This document shows, piece by piece, positions 1-7,942 of a stretch of DNA of 64,000 bases (position 1 is the stretch's first letter; each line of letters begins with the position of its first letter). The stretch is from Kutzneria sp044547355 (GTDB taxonomy: Bacteria; Actinomycetota; Actinomycetes; Mycobacteriales; Pseudonocardiaceae), in the NCBI RefSeq assembly GCF_044547355.1, contig NZ_JBIUAG010000013.1:1-64000 (forward strand), given 5' to 3'. The notes beneath the pieces were generated by a model. It was not told where the DNA came from. It did no database searches and saw only the letters and a program-made list of their open reading frames with translations. Position numbers and translations under genes: made by a program.

Positions 1-1
1 G

Positions 2-1093
2 GACCTGCTCCTCGGCGCGGATCTCTCCACCCTCACACCCGAGCAACAAGTCACCGCATTCGTTATGGCCCGCAAGATCACGGCGGTTGCCGACCGCGCT
101 CGGCTGTGCATTCTTCGCAGTTTCGACGACCTGGCTGAGATGTCCATGGCCACCCACGAGTCCGAACAGTCGCTGTTCCGCCAACAGGAGCGCGCCGAAG
201 TCCTGGACCGCCTGCCTCGGCTGTGTGAGCAGCTGCGACGCGGGGAGATCGACCTGCGCCGGCTGGAGACCGTCGACGAGCGGGTGGTCCACCTCGACCC
301 CGCCACGATCCCCCAGATCGAAGACCAACTGGTCGAGGTCGCCGCCGAGCTGACCCGCACCCAACTCGCGCGCCGGACCACCAAGCTGGTCGCCGAGGCC
401 GATCCGCTGGGCTACGAGCAGCGCCGCCAGAAGGCCCGTGACAAGGAGCGGCGGATCGAGTTCTACCCGCTGCCCAACGGCATGGCCGAACTCCGCATCC
501 GCATGTCGGCGATCGACGCCCGCCAGTGCTACGACATCGCCACCGCCGACGCCCGCGCCCTGTGCAAGGACTGCCGCACCACCGATCAGAAGCGGGTGGA
601 CGCGTTCCTGGACCGGTTCCTGGGCTACGGCATCGACCGCAAAGTCCAGGTCCACGTCACCCTGTCCATGGAGACGTTGATGGGTCTGACCGAGGACCCG
701 GGCCTGCTCGACGGCTACGGCCCCATCAGCGCCGACTCCGCCCGCGAACTGGCCATGCTCGGCCCCTGGCGGGGTGTCCTGCTCGATGAGTACCAGCGGG
801 CCGCCGCGATGGCCACCCACCTCTACAAGCCCCCAGCCCGGTGTCGGGAGTTCACCAAACTCCGTGACGGCGGCACCTGCTGCGCCCCCGGCTGTGTCAA
901 CCCGATCCAGGAAATCGACCACACCGTGCCGTGGCCGAAAGGCAAGACGAATCCGGACCAGCTCAAGGGCTACTGTCAACACCACCACCACCTCAAGCAC
1001 GGCGACCACACCGTCACCCTCGACGACGGCGGCACCCTGCACTGGGTCACTCCCCAGGGCCGCCACTACACCACCCAACCCCACCAGTACTGA
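2..1093 (+). CDS. DUF222/HNH endonuclease domain protein, 5' end cut by window
   Basis: The reading frame is open from base 2, so the start codon lies outside the window. The first in-window ATG, at 65, falls inside the conserved DUF222 helix region. The protein has an alpha-helical DUF222 part followed by a C-terminal HNH nuclease fold: Cys-rich GTCCAPGC, then EIDHTVPW, then the YCQHHHHLKHG segment that supplies metal ligands. Such proteins are very common and multicopy in actinobacteria. Their DNA target is usually unknown and many behave like mobile or homing nucleases. It is convergent with cadD, with a long inverted repeat between them. The family assignment is firm; the function is only the generic nuclease prediction. 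Confidence 0.85.
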   Translation, partial: DLLLGADLSTLTPEQQVTAFVMARKITAVADRARLCILRSFDDLAEMSMATHESEQSLFRQQERAEVLDRLPRLCEQLRRGEIDLRRLETVDERVVHLDPATIPQIEDQLVEVAAELTRTQLARRTTKLVAEADPLGYEQRRQKARDKERRIEFYPLPNGMAELRIRMSAIDARQCYDIATADARALCKDCRTTDQKRVDAFLDRFLGYGIDRKVQVHVTLSMETLMGLTEDPGLLDGYGPISADSARELAMLGPWRGVLLDEYQRAAAMATHLYKPPARCREFTKLRDGGTCCAPGCVNPIQEIDHTVPWPKGKTNPDQLKGYCQHHHHLKHGDHTVTLDDGGTLHWVTPQGRHYTTQPHQY

Positions 1094-1236
1094 CCGCCAC
1101 GCATCCCCGCCCTACCGCCCCCGGCGCACTCGTTCTTTGACAATTCCACAGCGAACCGAAACACCCCTCCAACAATACAAAGCCGGCAACCCGGGAAAGC
1201 AACTGGCAACACAGACTTTCCACTTCGACAATCGGA

Positions 1237-1356
1237 GGGTGGATTTTGTGTGGAGGGGGGCGATGGCATAAGCTTCTTGCGTATCGAGGCAGGCGGAGCC
1301 TGCCCGATAGCGCCTTGATACGCCATCGCCCAGAGGACTCCACACAAAATCCACCC
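1237..1356. repeat. 120-bp nested inverted repeat in the intergenic region 1094-1520
   Basis: Perfect 19-bp arms (1237-1255 and 1338-1356, GGGTGGATTTTGTGTGGAG and its complement) enclose a 9-bp pair (1259-1267 and 1322-1330). The centre, about 1281-1321, is itself roughly palindromic (GTATC...GATAC with an inner GGCAGG/CCTGCC hairpin). The stretch 1094-1520 shows no convincing gene. The element could be a MITE or REP-like repeat, or an elaborate bidirectional terminator for the convergent neighbours. Confidence 0.75.
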
Positions 1357-1520
1357 GGAGTCACCAACCAACCATCCCACCCCACCCCCAACCGCACAAA
1401 AACCCCACCTCTCACTGCAAACCCCACTCCCCGGCAACCGCGCGGCGCGGGCACCCGAACCACACCCACAACCACAACCACCCACCGCCAGCCATACCAA
1501 AGCCTGAACCTAAAGCCCCC

Positions 1521-2075
1521 TCAGCCCCCGAAGAGAATCGCCAGCCCGATAACGATGAGCACCACCGGCAGCAGCACGTGCCCCCACCGGGCCAGGGCTC
1601 GGGCGACGGGCCGCCGGCTGGCGAGGAACCAGCCAGCGCCACACAGGAGCGCGACACCCGCGACGAAGACGGCGACGTAGCCGACCATGCCGCCAAACCC
1701 CGCAGCAGCGAAGACGGGGACGTAGACGCCGATGTTGTCGCCGCCGTTGGCGAAGGTCACGGCGGCGATCTGGAGCACACCGGCGGAGTCGGGTGGCTCG
1801 TCGGAGTCGCGAGAGCGGAACAGCTGCCACGCGGCGTGCAGGCCCAGGGCCAGGGGGAGCAGCCCCAGGTACGGGATGACCGAAGAGGGCAGGAGTCCGA
1901 CGCCGAGGGCACCGAGCACGGAGACGGCGAGGATGCCGGCGAAGCCCAGGTACTGCCCGAGCGCCACGGGAGCCCAGCGGCCCACCCGGCCGAAGAACAC
2001 CGCCAGCACCAGCAGGTCGTCGATGTTGGTGATCGCGAACGTGCCGATTGCCGAGCCGAGCAGGGGCCAGGTCAC
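1521..2075 (-). CDS. CadD-family cadmium resistance / cation transporter
   Basis: This 184-residue integral membrane protein has about five or six hydrophobic segments. It contains the Cad-family signature NIDDLLVLAVFF near residues 17-28 and a second GGDNIGVYVPVF near 110-121. These paired acidic motifs in transmembrane helices are typical of CadD/LysE-superfamily exporters. It probably exports Cd2+ or another small cation or organic solute; the substrate cannot be read from sequence. The GTG start at 2073-2075 overlaps the ybaK stop by four bases (GTGA), so translation is probably coupled to ybaK. Confidence 0.8.
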   Translation of the reverse strand: MTWPLLGSAIGTFAITNIDDLLVLAVFFGRVGRWAPVALGQYLGFAGILAVSVLGALGVGLLPSSVIPYLGLLPLALGLHAAWQLFRSRDSDEPPDSAGVLQIAAVTFANGGDNIGVYVPVFAAAGFGGMVGYVAVFVAGVALLCGAGWFLASRRPVARALARWGHVLLPVVLIVIGLAILFGG

Positions 2076-2548
2076 CCGGCGATGGGGGCGACGACGGCGC
2101 CGGTGAGCTCGGCCAGGGCCGAGGGGGACAACTCGACCTCCAGGCCACGGCGGCCGGCGGAGCAGAAGACGGTGTCGAAGGCAGTGGCCGAGGCGTCGAT
2201 GACGACCGGGAGGCGTTTCTTCTGTCCCAGGGGAGAGATGCCGCCGGCGACGTAGCCGGTGGCGCGCTCGGCGGCGGCGACCTCGGCCATGCGGGCCTTC
2301 TTGCCCTTCAGGGCGGCCGCCAGAGCCTTGAGGTCGAGCTGTCCGGTGACGGGGACGACGCCGACGGCCAGAGCGCCGTCGACCTCGGCGACGAGGGTCT
2401 TGAACACCCGCGCCGGCTCCAGGCCGAGGGCCTCGGCGGCCTCCAGGCCGAAGGACTCGTGCCGGGGGTCGTGGTCGTAGCTGTGCAGCGTGTACGGCAC
2501 CTTGCGCTTGGCCAACAGCGCGGTCGCCGGGGTTCCCTGTCCCGCCAT
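2072..2548 (-). CDS. ybaK: YbaK/EbsC-type Cys-tRNA(Pro) deacylase
   Basis: This 158-residue single-domain protein of the YbaK/ProX editing family hydrolyses mischarged Cys-tRNA(Pro) in trans. Family features visible are ARVFKTLVAEVDG with the conserved lysine, the VVPVTGQLDLKALAAALKGKK segment (VVPVTGQLDL...ALKGKKARM) and YVAGGISPLGQKKRLPVVID. The ATG start at 2546-2548 fits the family length. It heads a two-gene unit with cadD and is divergent from sigR. The intergenic DNA carries the SigR-type promoter, which faces sigR. Confidence 0.9.
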   Translation of the reverse strand: MAGQGTPATALLAKRKVPYTLHSYDHDPRHESFGLEAAEALGLEPARVFKTLVAEVDGALAVGVVPVTGQLDLKALAAALKGKKARMAEVAAAERATGYVAGGISPLGQKKRLPVVIDASATAFDTVFCSAGRRGLEVELSPSALAELTGAVVAPIAG

Positions 2549-2579
2549 GGGAGGGACCTTATGACGCGGCTCTCACCGA

Positions 2580-2606
2580 GGAATGTCCACGGGGGCAGTC
2601 GTGTTG
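2580..2606 (+). promoter_or_regulatory. SigR-dependent autoregulatory promoter candidate
   Basis: GGAAT at 2580-2584 is followed after exactly 18 bases by GTTG at 2603-2606. This matches the known SigR/SigH recognition pattern GGAAT-N18/19-GTT. It points at sigR, as expected for the positive feedback known in Streptomyces and mycobacteria. Transcription would start near 2612, about 130 bases before the chosen sigR GTG. Confidence 0.7.
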
Positions 2607-2743
2607 ACGCAGACGTGGCTACTTCAAGCGCTGTGCTCGGCCGGTCCACGGCCCGACGCGTATCCTCAGGGGCGAACGACACGCTTCCCGCACGGGGAGC
2701 GTCGACAGCGTCCGCCCGGCTCCGCCGGCGGGGAGGGAGCCAG

Positions 2744-3385
2744 GTGCCGGGTAGTTCCGCCCAGGTCAACGAGAACGACACCCAGGTCGACGAGACTGCC
2801 GAGCAGCGGGCGGCGCGCTTCGAGCGCGACGCGATGCCGCTGCTCGACCAGCTGTACTCCGCGGCGCTGCGGATGACGCGCAATCCCGCGGACGCCGAGG
2901 ACCTGGTCCAGGAGACCTATCTCAAGGCCTACAGCGCCTTCGAGTCCTTCACCAGCGGCACGAACCTCAAGGCCTGGCTGTACCGCATCCTGACGAACAC
3001 CTACATCAACGGCTATCGGCGCAAGCAGCGGCAGCCGATCCAGACCTCGGCCGACGAGATCACCGACTGGCAGATCGCGGCCGCCGAGAGCCACACCTCG
3101 CAGGGCCTGCGCTCGGCCGAGGTGGAGGCCATGGACCGGCTCCCCGACGACGACGTCAAGCAGGCGTTGCAGCAGCTGCCCGAGGAGTTCCGCATCGCGG
3201 TCTACCTCGCTGACGTCGAGGGCTTCGCCTACAAGGAGATCGCCGAGATCATGGGCACCCCGATCGGGACCGTGATGTCCCGCCTGCATCGCGGCCGCCG
3301 CCAGCTCAAGGACCTGCTCACCGACGTCGCCCGGGACCGGGGCTTCCTGCGCTCCTCCCGCGAGCCGGAGGTGACGGGGTCGTGA
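2744..3385 (+). CDS. sigR: ECF RNA polymerase sigma factor SigR (SigH)
   Basis: This 213-residue ECF sigma factor controls the thiol-oxidative stress regulon. Region 2 reads MPLLDQLYSAALRMTRNPADAEDLVQETYL..AF; region 4 reads LPEEFRIAVYLADVEGFAYKEIAEIM followed by GTVMSRLHRGRRQLK. The GTG at 2744 is chosen because GGGAGGGA lies six bases upstream. The frame stays open far upstream, and in-frame GTGs at 2615 and 2633 lie just after the predicted SigR promoter, so a longer isoform like Streptomyces sigma-R' is possible. It overlaps rsrA by four bases. Confidence 0.92.
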   Translation: MPGSSAQVNENDTQVDETAEQRAARFERDAMPLLDQLYSAALRMTRNPADAEDLVQETYLKAYSAFESFTSGTNLKAWLYRILTNTYINGYRRKQRQPIQTSADEITDWQIAAAESHTSQGLRSAEVEAMDRLPDDDVKQALQQLPEEFRIAVYLADVEGFAYKEIAEIMGTPIGTVMSRLHRGRRQLKDLLTDVARDRGFLRSSREPEVTGS

Positions 3386-3699
3386 GCGCCGACGAACTCC
3401 ACGTGGAGATCGACATCGAGGTGGCCAAGAAGGCCGGCTGCTCCGAGGTGATCGCCGAGGTCTGGGCGTTCCTGGACAACGAGTGCGACCAGAAGCAGCG
3501 CGACATCCTGCGCCAGCACCTCGACGAGTGCAGCCCCTGCCTTGAGCAGTACGGCATCGAGGAGCACCTCAAGATCTTGCTGGCCCGCAAGTGCGGCGGC
3601 GACCACGCCTCGGCCGAGTTCAAGGACCGGCTGCGCGCCTGCATCAAGGAGAAGGTGCTGGAGCGGGCCAGGGCCGTCGAGGTCGAGCCCCGGCAGTGA
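3382..3699 (+). CDS. rsrA: Redox-sensing anti-sigma factor RsrA
   Basis: This 105-residue zinc-binding anti-sigma (ZAS) protein sequesters SigR under reducing conditions and releases it when its cysteines form a disulfide. The HxxxCxxC core is seen as H45-L-D-E-C49-S-P-C52, with further cysteines at residues 20 and 35. The GTG start overlaps the sigR TGA (GTGA), the standard coupled arrangement. A strong hairpin follows the stop codon. Confidence 0.92.
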   Translation: MSADELHVEIDIEVAKKAGCSEVIAEVWAFLDNECDQKQRDILRQHLDECSPCLEQYGIEEHLKILLARKCGGDHASAEFKDRLRACIKEKVLERARAVEVEPRQ

Positions 3700-3729
3700 C
3701 AGCTCAGCAGTAGCACCCCCAAGCATGCG

Positions 3730-3760
3730 AAAGCCCCGGTGACCAGGTCACCGGGGCTTT
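3730..3760. terminator. Bidirectional hairpin between rsrA and bL37
   Basis: A near-perfect 15-bp inverted repeat (AAAGCCCCGGTGACC and complement) with a tiny loop is flanked by A and T runs. It sits between convergent rsrA and the bL37 gene and can terminate both. Confidence 0.85.
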
Positions 3761-3774
3761 TCGCGCGCACGGAA

Positions 3775-3849
3775 TCAGGCGTTGGGACGCTTCCCGTGGT
3801 TCGCGCCGCCCTTCTTGCGGTCGCGGCGCTTGCGGGCACGCTTGGACAT
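3775..3849 (-). CDS. Ribosomal protein bL37 (AURKAIP1/COX24-type, 24 residues)
   Basis: This very short gene encodes MSKRARKRRDRKKGG followed by ANHGKRPNA. It is an Arg/Lys-rich peptide that matches the small actinobacterial 50S protein bL37, formerly called an AURKAIP1/COX24 domain protein. An AAGGAGA ribosome-binding site precedes the ATG at 3847-3849. It is a core ribosomal component in mycobacteria and relatives and is easily missed because of its size. It is convergent with rsrA. Confidence 0.88.
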   Translation of the reverse strand: MSKRARKRRDRKKGGANHGKRPNA

Positions 3850-3934
3850 AGGTGTCTCCTTGAGCAACAGACGTCTGTACCCCGATTGTCGCACGCCGGT
3901 GGCGGCGGCCCGAATCCGTGGTTCCATGACGGTC

Positions 3935-4150
3935 ATGACCGAGGAGATCCGGGCCGAGATGGTGGCCAACGTGAGCAAGGTCGTGGCCCACGAGGGCGAC
4001 TCCGTGGCCGACGGCGCGGAGATCGTCATCCTGGAGTCGATGAAGATGGAGATCCCGGCGGTGACCCACCACGCCGGCAAGGTGACCAGGGTCGCGGTCG
4101 CCGAGGGCGACGTGGTGCAGGAAGGCGACCTCATCGCCGTCGTCGAGTAA
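3935..4150 (+). CDS. Biotin/lipoyl attachment domain protein (TB7.3-like)
   Basis: This 71-residue stand-alone biotinyl/lipoyl carrier domain carries the modification motif LESMKMEIP, whose central lysine would be biotinylated. Its partner carboxylase is not encoded nearby. M. tuberculosis has the same small protein (TB7.3, Rv3221c) between rshA and pdtaS. The ATG at 3935 (MTEEIRAEM) fits relatives; an ATG at 3926 is also in frame and neither has a strong Shine-Dalgarno sequence. Confidence 0.85.
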   Translation: MTEEIRAEMVANVSKVVAHEGDSVADGAEIVILESMKMEIPAVTHHAGKVTRVAVAEGDVVQEGDLIAVVE

Positions 4151-4173
4151 CCCGACCGGCTACCGTCGGTGCC

Positions 4174-5667
4174 GTGTCCACACTCACCGACCTGCTCGCC
4201 GAGCACACCGGCCTGCCCGGCGCCGCCGTCGACCACCTCCAGATGGTGGCGGCCGAGTGGCAGCTGCTGTCGGACCTGGCCTTCGCCGACTTCGTGCTCT
4301 GGGTGCCGCTGGACGAGCACCAGAGCCCGGACTGCACCTTCCTGTGCGTGGCCCAGGCCCGGCCGACCACGGGGCCGACCGCCCATCCCGACGACATGGT
4401 CGGCAGCACAGTCACCCCGGCCGATCACCCGCAGCTGCGCCGCGCGCTGGTCGAGGGCCGGATCTGCCGCGAGGAGGACCCGCGCTGGCACTCGGGGGTG
4501 CCGGTGCGCCGCGAGACCATCCCGGTGCGCTTCGGCGGCGACACGATCGCGGTGCTGTCCCGGGACACTAACCTGGCGGTGCCCCGGGTGCCGAGCCCGC
4601 TGGAGATCGCCTACCTGGGTAGCGCGGCCGACCTGTGCCAGATGATCTCGGACGGCACGTTCCCGGCCATCGAGCCGTCGGCCGACGTGCACACCAGCCC
4701 GCGCGTGGGCGACGGGCTGATCCGCATCGACAGCGCGGGCGCGGTGGTGTTCGCCAGCCCCAACGCGCTGTCGGCGTACCACCGCATGGGCCACGCCGCC
4801 GACCTGGTCGGCGCGCACCTGGCCCCGCTGACCCGGTCGCTGGTGGCCGACCCGTTCGACGCCACCGAGGTGGCGCAGCGGATCCGGACCGCGTTGGACG
4901 GCAATCCGAGCATGCGCATCGAGGCGGAGTCCCGGCGCGGCGCTGCGGTGCTGTTCCGGGCGTTGCCGCTGCGTCCGCTCGGCAAGGCGGCCGGCGCGCT
5001 GGTGCTGGTGCGTGACGTCACCGAGGTGAAGCGCCGGGACCGGGCGCTGCTGTCCAAGGACGCCACCATCCGCGAGATCCACCACCGAGTGAAGAACAAC
5101 CTCCAGACGGTGGCGGCGCTGCTGCGGCTGCAAGCGAGGCGCACCAACAACATCGAGGCCCGCGAGGTGCTCCAGGAGTCGGTGCGCCGGGTGACCTCGA
5201 TCGCCCTGGTGCACGAGACGCTGTCCATGTCGGTGGACGAGCGGGCCAACCTGGACGACGTGCTGGACCAGGTGTTCCCGATGCTGTCGGACGTGGCGAC
5301 GGCGGAGAGCGCGGTGGCCGTCCGCAAGGAGGGCAAGCTGGGCGTGGTGCCGGCCGAGCTGGCCACGCCGCTGGTCATGGTGCTGACCGAGCTGGTGCAG
5401 AACGCCCTGGAGCACGCCTATCCGGCCGGCGACAAGGGCGAGGTAGTGGTCCGGGCCGAGCGCTCGGCCAAGTACCTGGATGTCGTGGTGTCGGACGAGG
5501 GCCGTGGCCTGCCGCCGGGCTTCTCGCTGGAGCGGACCGAGCGGCTGGGCCTGCAGATCGTGCGCACGCTGGTCGAGTCCGAGCTGCGGGGCTCGCTGTC
5601 GCTGCGCCGGCGTGAGACCAAGGGCACCGAAGCCGTGCTGCGGGTGCCGCTGCGGCGGAGCCGCTAG
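4174..5667 (+). CDS. pdtaS: Sensor histidine kinase PdtaS
   Basis: This 497-residue cytosolic sensor kinase has no membrane segments. An N-terminal GAF-like domain (about 1-140) is followed by a PAS domain (about 175-290), a HisKA_2 dimerisation box with REIHHRVKNNLQTVAALL (phospho-acceptor His near 302-303), and an HWE/HisKA_2-type ATPase with NALEHAYP and DEGRGLP. In mycobacteria PdtaS phosphorylates the ANTAR antiterminator PdtaR, which is not in this window. Length agrees with M. tuberculosis PdtaS (about 500 residues). The GTG start at 4174 is inferred from alignment of the N-terminus. Confidence 0.9.
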   Translation: MSTLTDLLAEHTGLPGAAVDHLQMVAAEWQLLSDLAFADFVLWVPLDEHQSPDCTFLCVAQARPTTGPTAHPDDMVGSTVTPADHPQLRRALVEGRICREEDPRWHSGVPVRRETIPVRFGGDTIAVLSRDTNLAVPRVPSPLEIAYLGSAADLCQMISDGTFPAIEPSADVHTSPRVGDGLIRIDSAGAVVFASPNALSAYHRMGHAADLVGAHLAPLTRSLVADPFDATEVAQRIRTALDGNPSMRIEAESRRGAAVLFRALPLRPLGKAAGALVLVRDVTEVKRRDRALLSKDATIREIHHRVKNNLQTVAALLRLQARRTNNIEAREVLQESVRRVTSIALVHETLSMSVDERANLDDVLDQVFPMLSDVATAESAVAVRKEGKLGVVPAELATPLVMVLTELVQNALEHAYPAGDKGEVVVRAERSAKYLDVVVSDEGRGLPPGFSLERTERLGLQIVRTLVESELRGSLSLRRRETKGTEAVLRVPLRRSR

Positions 5668-5739
5668 ATCAGCACCGCGGCGGAGCCGCTAGGTCGACGC
5701 TGAGTAGTTGTTGATGACTTATTTCGTTTTACACGTACT

Positions 5740-5776
5740 AGGGGCCTGGAACCTCGGGGGAAGGTTCCAGGCCCCT
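5740..5776. terminator. Hairpin between convergent pdtaS and whiB1
   Basis: A 15-bp perfect inverted repeat (AGGGGCCTGGAACCT and complement) with a 7-base loop lies in the gap 5668-5810. It is placed to terminate transcripts from both sides. Confidence 0.85.
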
Positions 5777-5810
5777 GGCACGATGAGAGAAATCGAAAAG
5801 AAATGCTTCG

Positions 5811-6065
5811 TCAGGCGTTGCTGCGAGCACGGGTACGAGCGTTGCGGCGCTTGAGCGCACGCCTCTCGTCCTCGCTCATCCCGCCCCACACGCCGGCGTC
5901 CTGCCCGCTCTCCAGTGCCCACGACAGGCAGCTGGACATCACCGGGCAGCGGCGGCAGACGGTCTTCGCCTCGGCGATCTGCAGCAACGCGGGACCGCTG
6001 TTCCCCACGGGGAAGAACGTCTCGGGGTCCTCGTCACGGCAGGCCGCGCGGTGGCGCCAGTCCAT
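5811..6065 (-). CDS. whiB1: WhiB1-type iron-sulfur transcriptional regulator
   Basis: This 84-residue Wbl protein is nearly colinear with mycobacterial WhiB1, starting MDWRHRAACRDEDPETFFP. The four [4Fe-4S] ligands are C9, C37, C40 and C46 (CRRCP and the following C). The GVWGGMSEDERR turn is followed by a basic DNA-binding tail. WhiB1 is an essential, NO-sensitive regulator that binds the primary sigma factor. GAGGAG lies nine bases before the ATG. Two CRP-type sites upstream suggest cAMP control, as in M. tuberculosis. Confidence 0.95.
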   Translation of the reverse strand: MDWRHRAACRDEDPETFFPVGNSGPALLQIAEAKTVCRRCPVMSSCLSWALESGQDAGVWGGMSEDERRALKRRNARTRARSNA

Positions 6066-6130
6066 TTCTCTAGCTCCTCGCTAAGCGCGCTACGAGCGCG
6101 CTGTTGTCGTCAGCGGTCGTCGGGGTGCTT

Positions 6131-6144
6131 GTGAATGCTTTCAC
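6131..6144. promoter_or_regulatory. CRP-type operator, proximal to whiB1
   Basis: GTGA-ATGCTT-TCAC is a perfect GTGA-N6-TCAC CRP/FNR-family core. Its centre is about 72 bases upstream of the whiB1 ATG. Confidence 0.6.
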
Positions 6145-6180
6145 GAACTTCCGGGATGTCAAGAGGTCGGCTCCGACTCG

Positions 6181-6194
6181 GTGAGAGAACTCAC
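6181..6194. promoter_or_regulatory. CRP-type operator, distal to whiB1
   Basis: GTGA-GAGAAC-TCAC is a second perfect CRP core 50 bases from the first. Two more palindromes follow, CCGATAGATCGG at 6195-6206 and CCACATGTGG at 6217-6226. The whole 6066-6313 gap is regulatory-looking DNA without a gene. Confidence 0.6.
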
Positions 6195-6313
6195 CCGATA
6201 GATCGGCGCGCGCGACCACATGTGGCGGTCCGTGACCAGCCATGATGCCGAAGGTCGCGGTCCTGCGACCAGCTTATTACGCTCCGGTCACGAACGCAGC
6301 ACGACTCCACAGG

Positions 6314-7258
6314 TCACACCGCCACCCGCAGCGCCTTCGGCACTGACGAGAACTTTACCTCACGGTGTTCACCCAGGTCGTCGCCGTCCACCTGGAGCCG
6401 CACCGGCCGCTGGGCGGTCACCCCGATCTCGGAAACATCGTCCAGCCGCAGCAAATTCCCCCCAGAGGGTGGTCCCAGCGGCAGCAGGATCTGCGACAGG
6501 GTCCGCGCGATGGTCGGCGGGGCCAGGCTGCGCAGCGCGAACAGGCCCAGGCCGCCGTCGAACGAGCAGTCCGGATTCATGTGGATGGGCTTGCCGCCCA
6601 GATAGGTCCACGGGTCGGTGTTGGACACGAAGGCCAGCCTGGTCGTCTCCCGGGTGCCGTCGGGCAGCTCGATGCGCAGGTCGGTGGCGGTGAGCATCTG
6701 CTGGAGGTAGTTGGCCAGCGCGATCGAGGCGTACAGCAGCGGGCTGGCGGTCTTGTTCCGGCGGCGCTCCACCTCGGCCACCACGTCGGCGTCCCAGCCC
6801 AGGCCGGCGTTGAACGTGAACCAGCGGCTGCCGGCGCCGGCCGGTTCGGCCAGGCCCAGCCCCACCTGGCGCCGGCTGCCGGATTCGATGGCCAGCAGCA
6901 GCCGGTGGGTGGCTTCCACCGGGTCCCGCGGCAGTCCGAGCGCGCGGGCGAACACGTTGGCCGAGCCGCCGGGCACGACACCCAGCGAAGGGCCGTCCAC
7001 CGGGTCCGGACCCCCGGGGATCGAGCACTGCGAGAGCAGTCCGTTGACCACCTCGTTGACCGTGCCGTCGCCACCGTGGGCGACCACCAGGTCGAAACCC
7101 TCCGTCACGGCGCGCGCGGCGGCGTCGGCCGCGTGCCCCCGGTAGCTGGTCTCGACGATCTCCAGCCGCACTTCGCTGGCCAGCGCGTGGGCCAGCACGT
7201 CCCGGCCGGCGGCGGAGGTGGCCGTCGCCTGCGGGTTGACCACGAGAAGGGCGCGCAC
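6314..7258 (-). CDS. Diacylglycerol kinase-family lipid kinase
   Basis: This 314-residue soluble lipid kinase of the DagK/sphingosine-kinase fold shows the nucleotide-binding signature VVAHGGDGTVNEVVNGL and PGGSANVFARALGLP, and a C-terminal beta domain. It would phosphorylate diacylglycerol or a related lipid at the inner membrane face. The GTG at 7256-7258 (VRALLVVNPQ) is chosen because the family begins at this beta strand and GCAAGG precedes it; the open frame further upstream lacks family similarity. The M. tuberculosis neighbour of whiB1 (Rv3218) is, as I recall, in the same position. Confidence 0.85.
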   Translation of the reverse strand: MRALLVVNPQATATSAAGRDVLAHALASEVRLEIVETSYRGHAADAAARAVTEGFDLVVAHGGDGTVNEVVNGLLSQCSIPGGPDPVDGPSLGVVPGGSANVFARALGLPRDPVEATHRLLLAIESGSRRQVGLGLAEPAGAGSRWFTFNAGLGWDADVVAEVERRRNKTASPLLYASIALANYLQQMLTATDLRIELPDGTRETTRLAFVSNTDPWTYLGGKPIHMNPDCSFDGGLGLFALRSLAPPTIARTLSQILLPLGPPSGGNLLRLDDVSEIGVTAQRPVRLQVDGDDLGEHREVKFSSVPKALRVAV

Positions 7259-7523
7259 CCTTGCAGGGTAGGACAGGCCGTGACCCTCGACCGGCCGTCG
7301 AGCCCCGTGAAGGCGGTCAGCGCTCATCGAAAGTGAGGCAGGTCTCCTTCCAACTCGCCGCGGTGTTGTCAGCGAGTGCACCCAGACGACCCGTCTGCTC
7401 GACGACAACAAGGGAATACTCCCCTGTGCGTCGGCGCCGCGGGACCGGCCGTCCGGGTGGCCTACGATCGGCGATGCGCACGGATCGTGATGTGCGCAGG
7501 TCGCCGGTCGAGGAAGGTGTCCG

Positions 7524-7934
7524 TTGTCACGCGAAAACGACGCTCCCGGTGCCGTGCGCGCCGCCGGTGCGATGGTCGCCGTCGAGGGGCTGGCCGCGCT
7601 GGCCGTCGCCGTGGTCGGCCTCGTGCACGGAATCGGCGGTGTGCCCGCGAACCTGGCCTACGGCCTGGCCGGCGTCTACCTGGTGATCGCCGTCGCGTGC
7701 CTGGTGCCCGGCATCCTGCTGTGGCAGAGCCGCCGCGGCGCCCGCAACGGCGCGGTGTTCCTCCAGCTGCTGGTGGTCGGCGGCATCTGGATGGGCTTCA
7801 ACCCCGTCGACTCGGTGCCGGTGGACATCCTGTTCACGGCCTACTGCGCGGCCGTGCTGGTCCTGCTGCTGTTCCTGGAGCCCTCGCGGCTGTGGGCCAT
7901 GGGGATCGCCAAGGACGGCTCGCAGGTGCCGTAG
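7524..7934 (+). CDS. Small four-helix integral membrane protein
   Basis: This 136-residue hydrophobic protein has about four predicted transmembrane helices (near 17-37, 44-66, 76-92 and 102-120) and short hydrophilic ends. The TTG start at 7524 is supported by AGGAAGG six bases upstream. No enzymatic motif is visible. A membrane protein lies at the equivalent place near whiB1 in M. tuberculosis (Rv3217c). The function is unknown. Confidence 0.75.
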   Translation: MSRENDAPGAVRAAGAMVAVEGLAALAVAVVGLVHGIGGVPANLAYGLAGVYLVIAVACLVPGILLWQSRRGARNGAVFLQLLVVGGIWMGFNPVDSVPVDILFTAYCAAVLVLLLFLEPSRLWAMGIAKDGSQVP

Positions 7935-7942
7935 CGGCGCTC

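Noticed and set aside
1047..1500. Several overlapping frames on both strands between the HNH gene and cadD
   Set aside because: They cross the large inverted repeat, lack ribosome-binding sites and have low-complexity translations.
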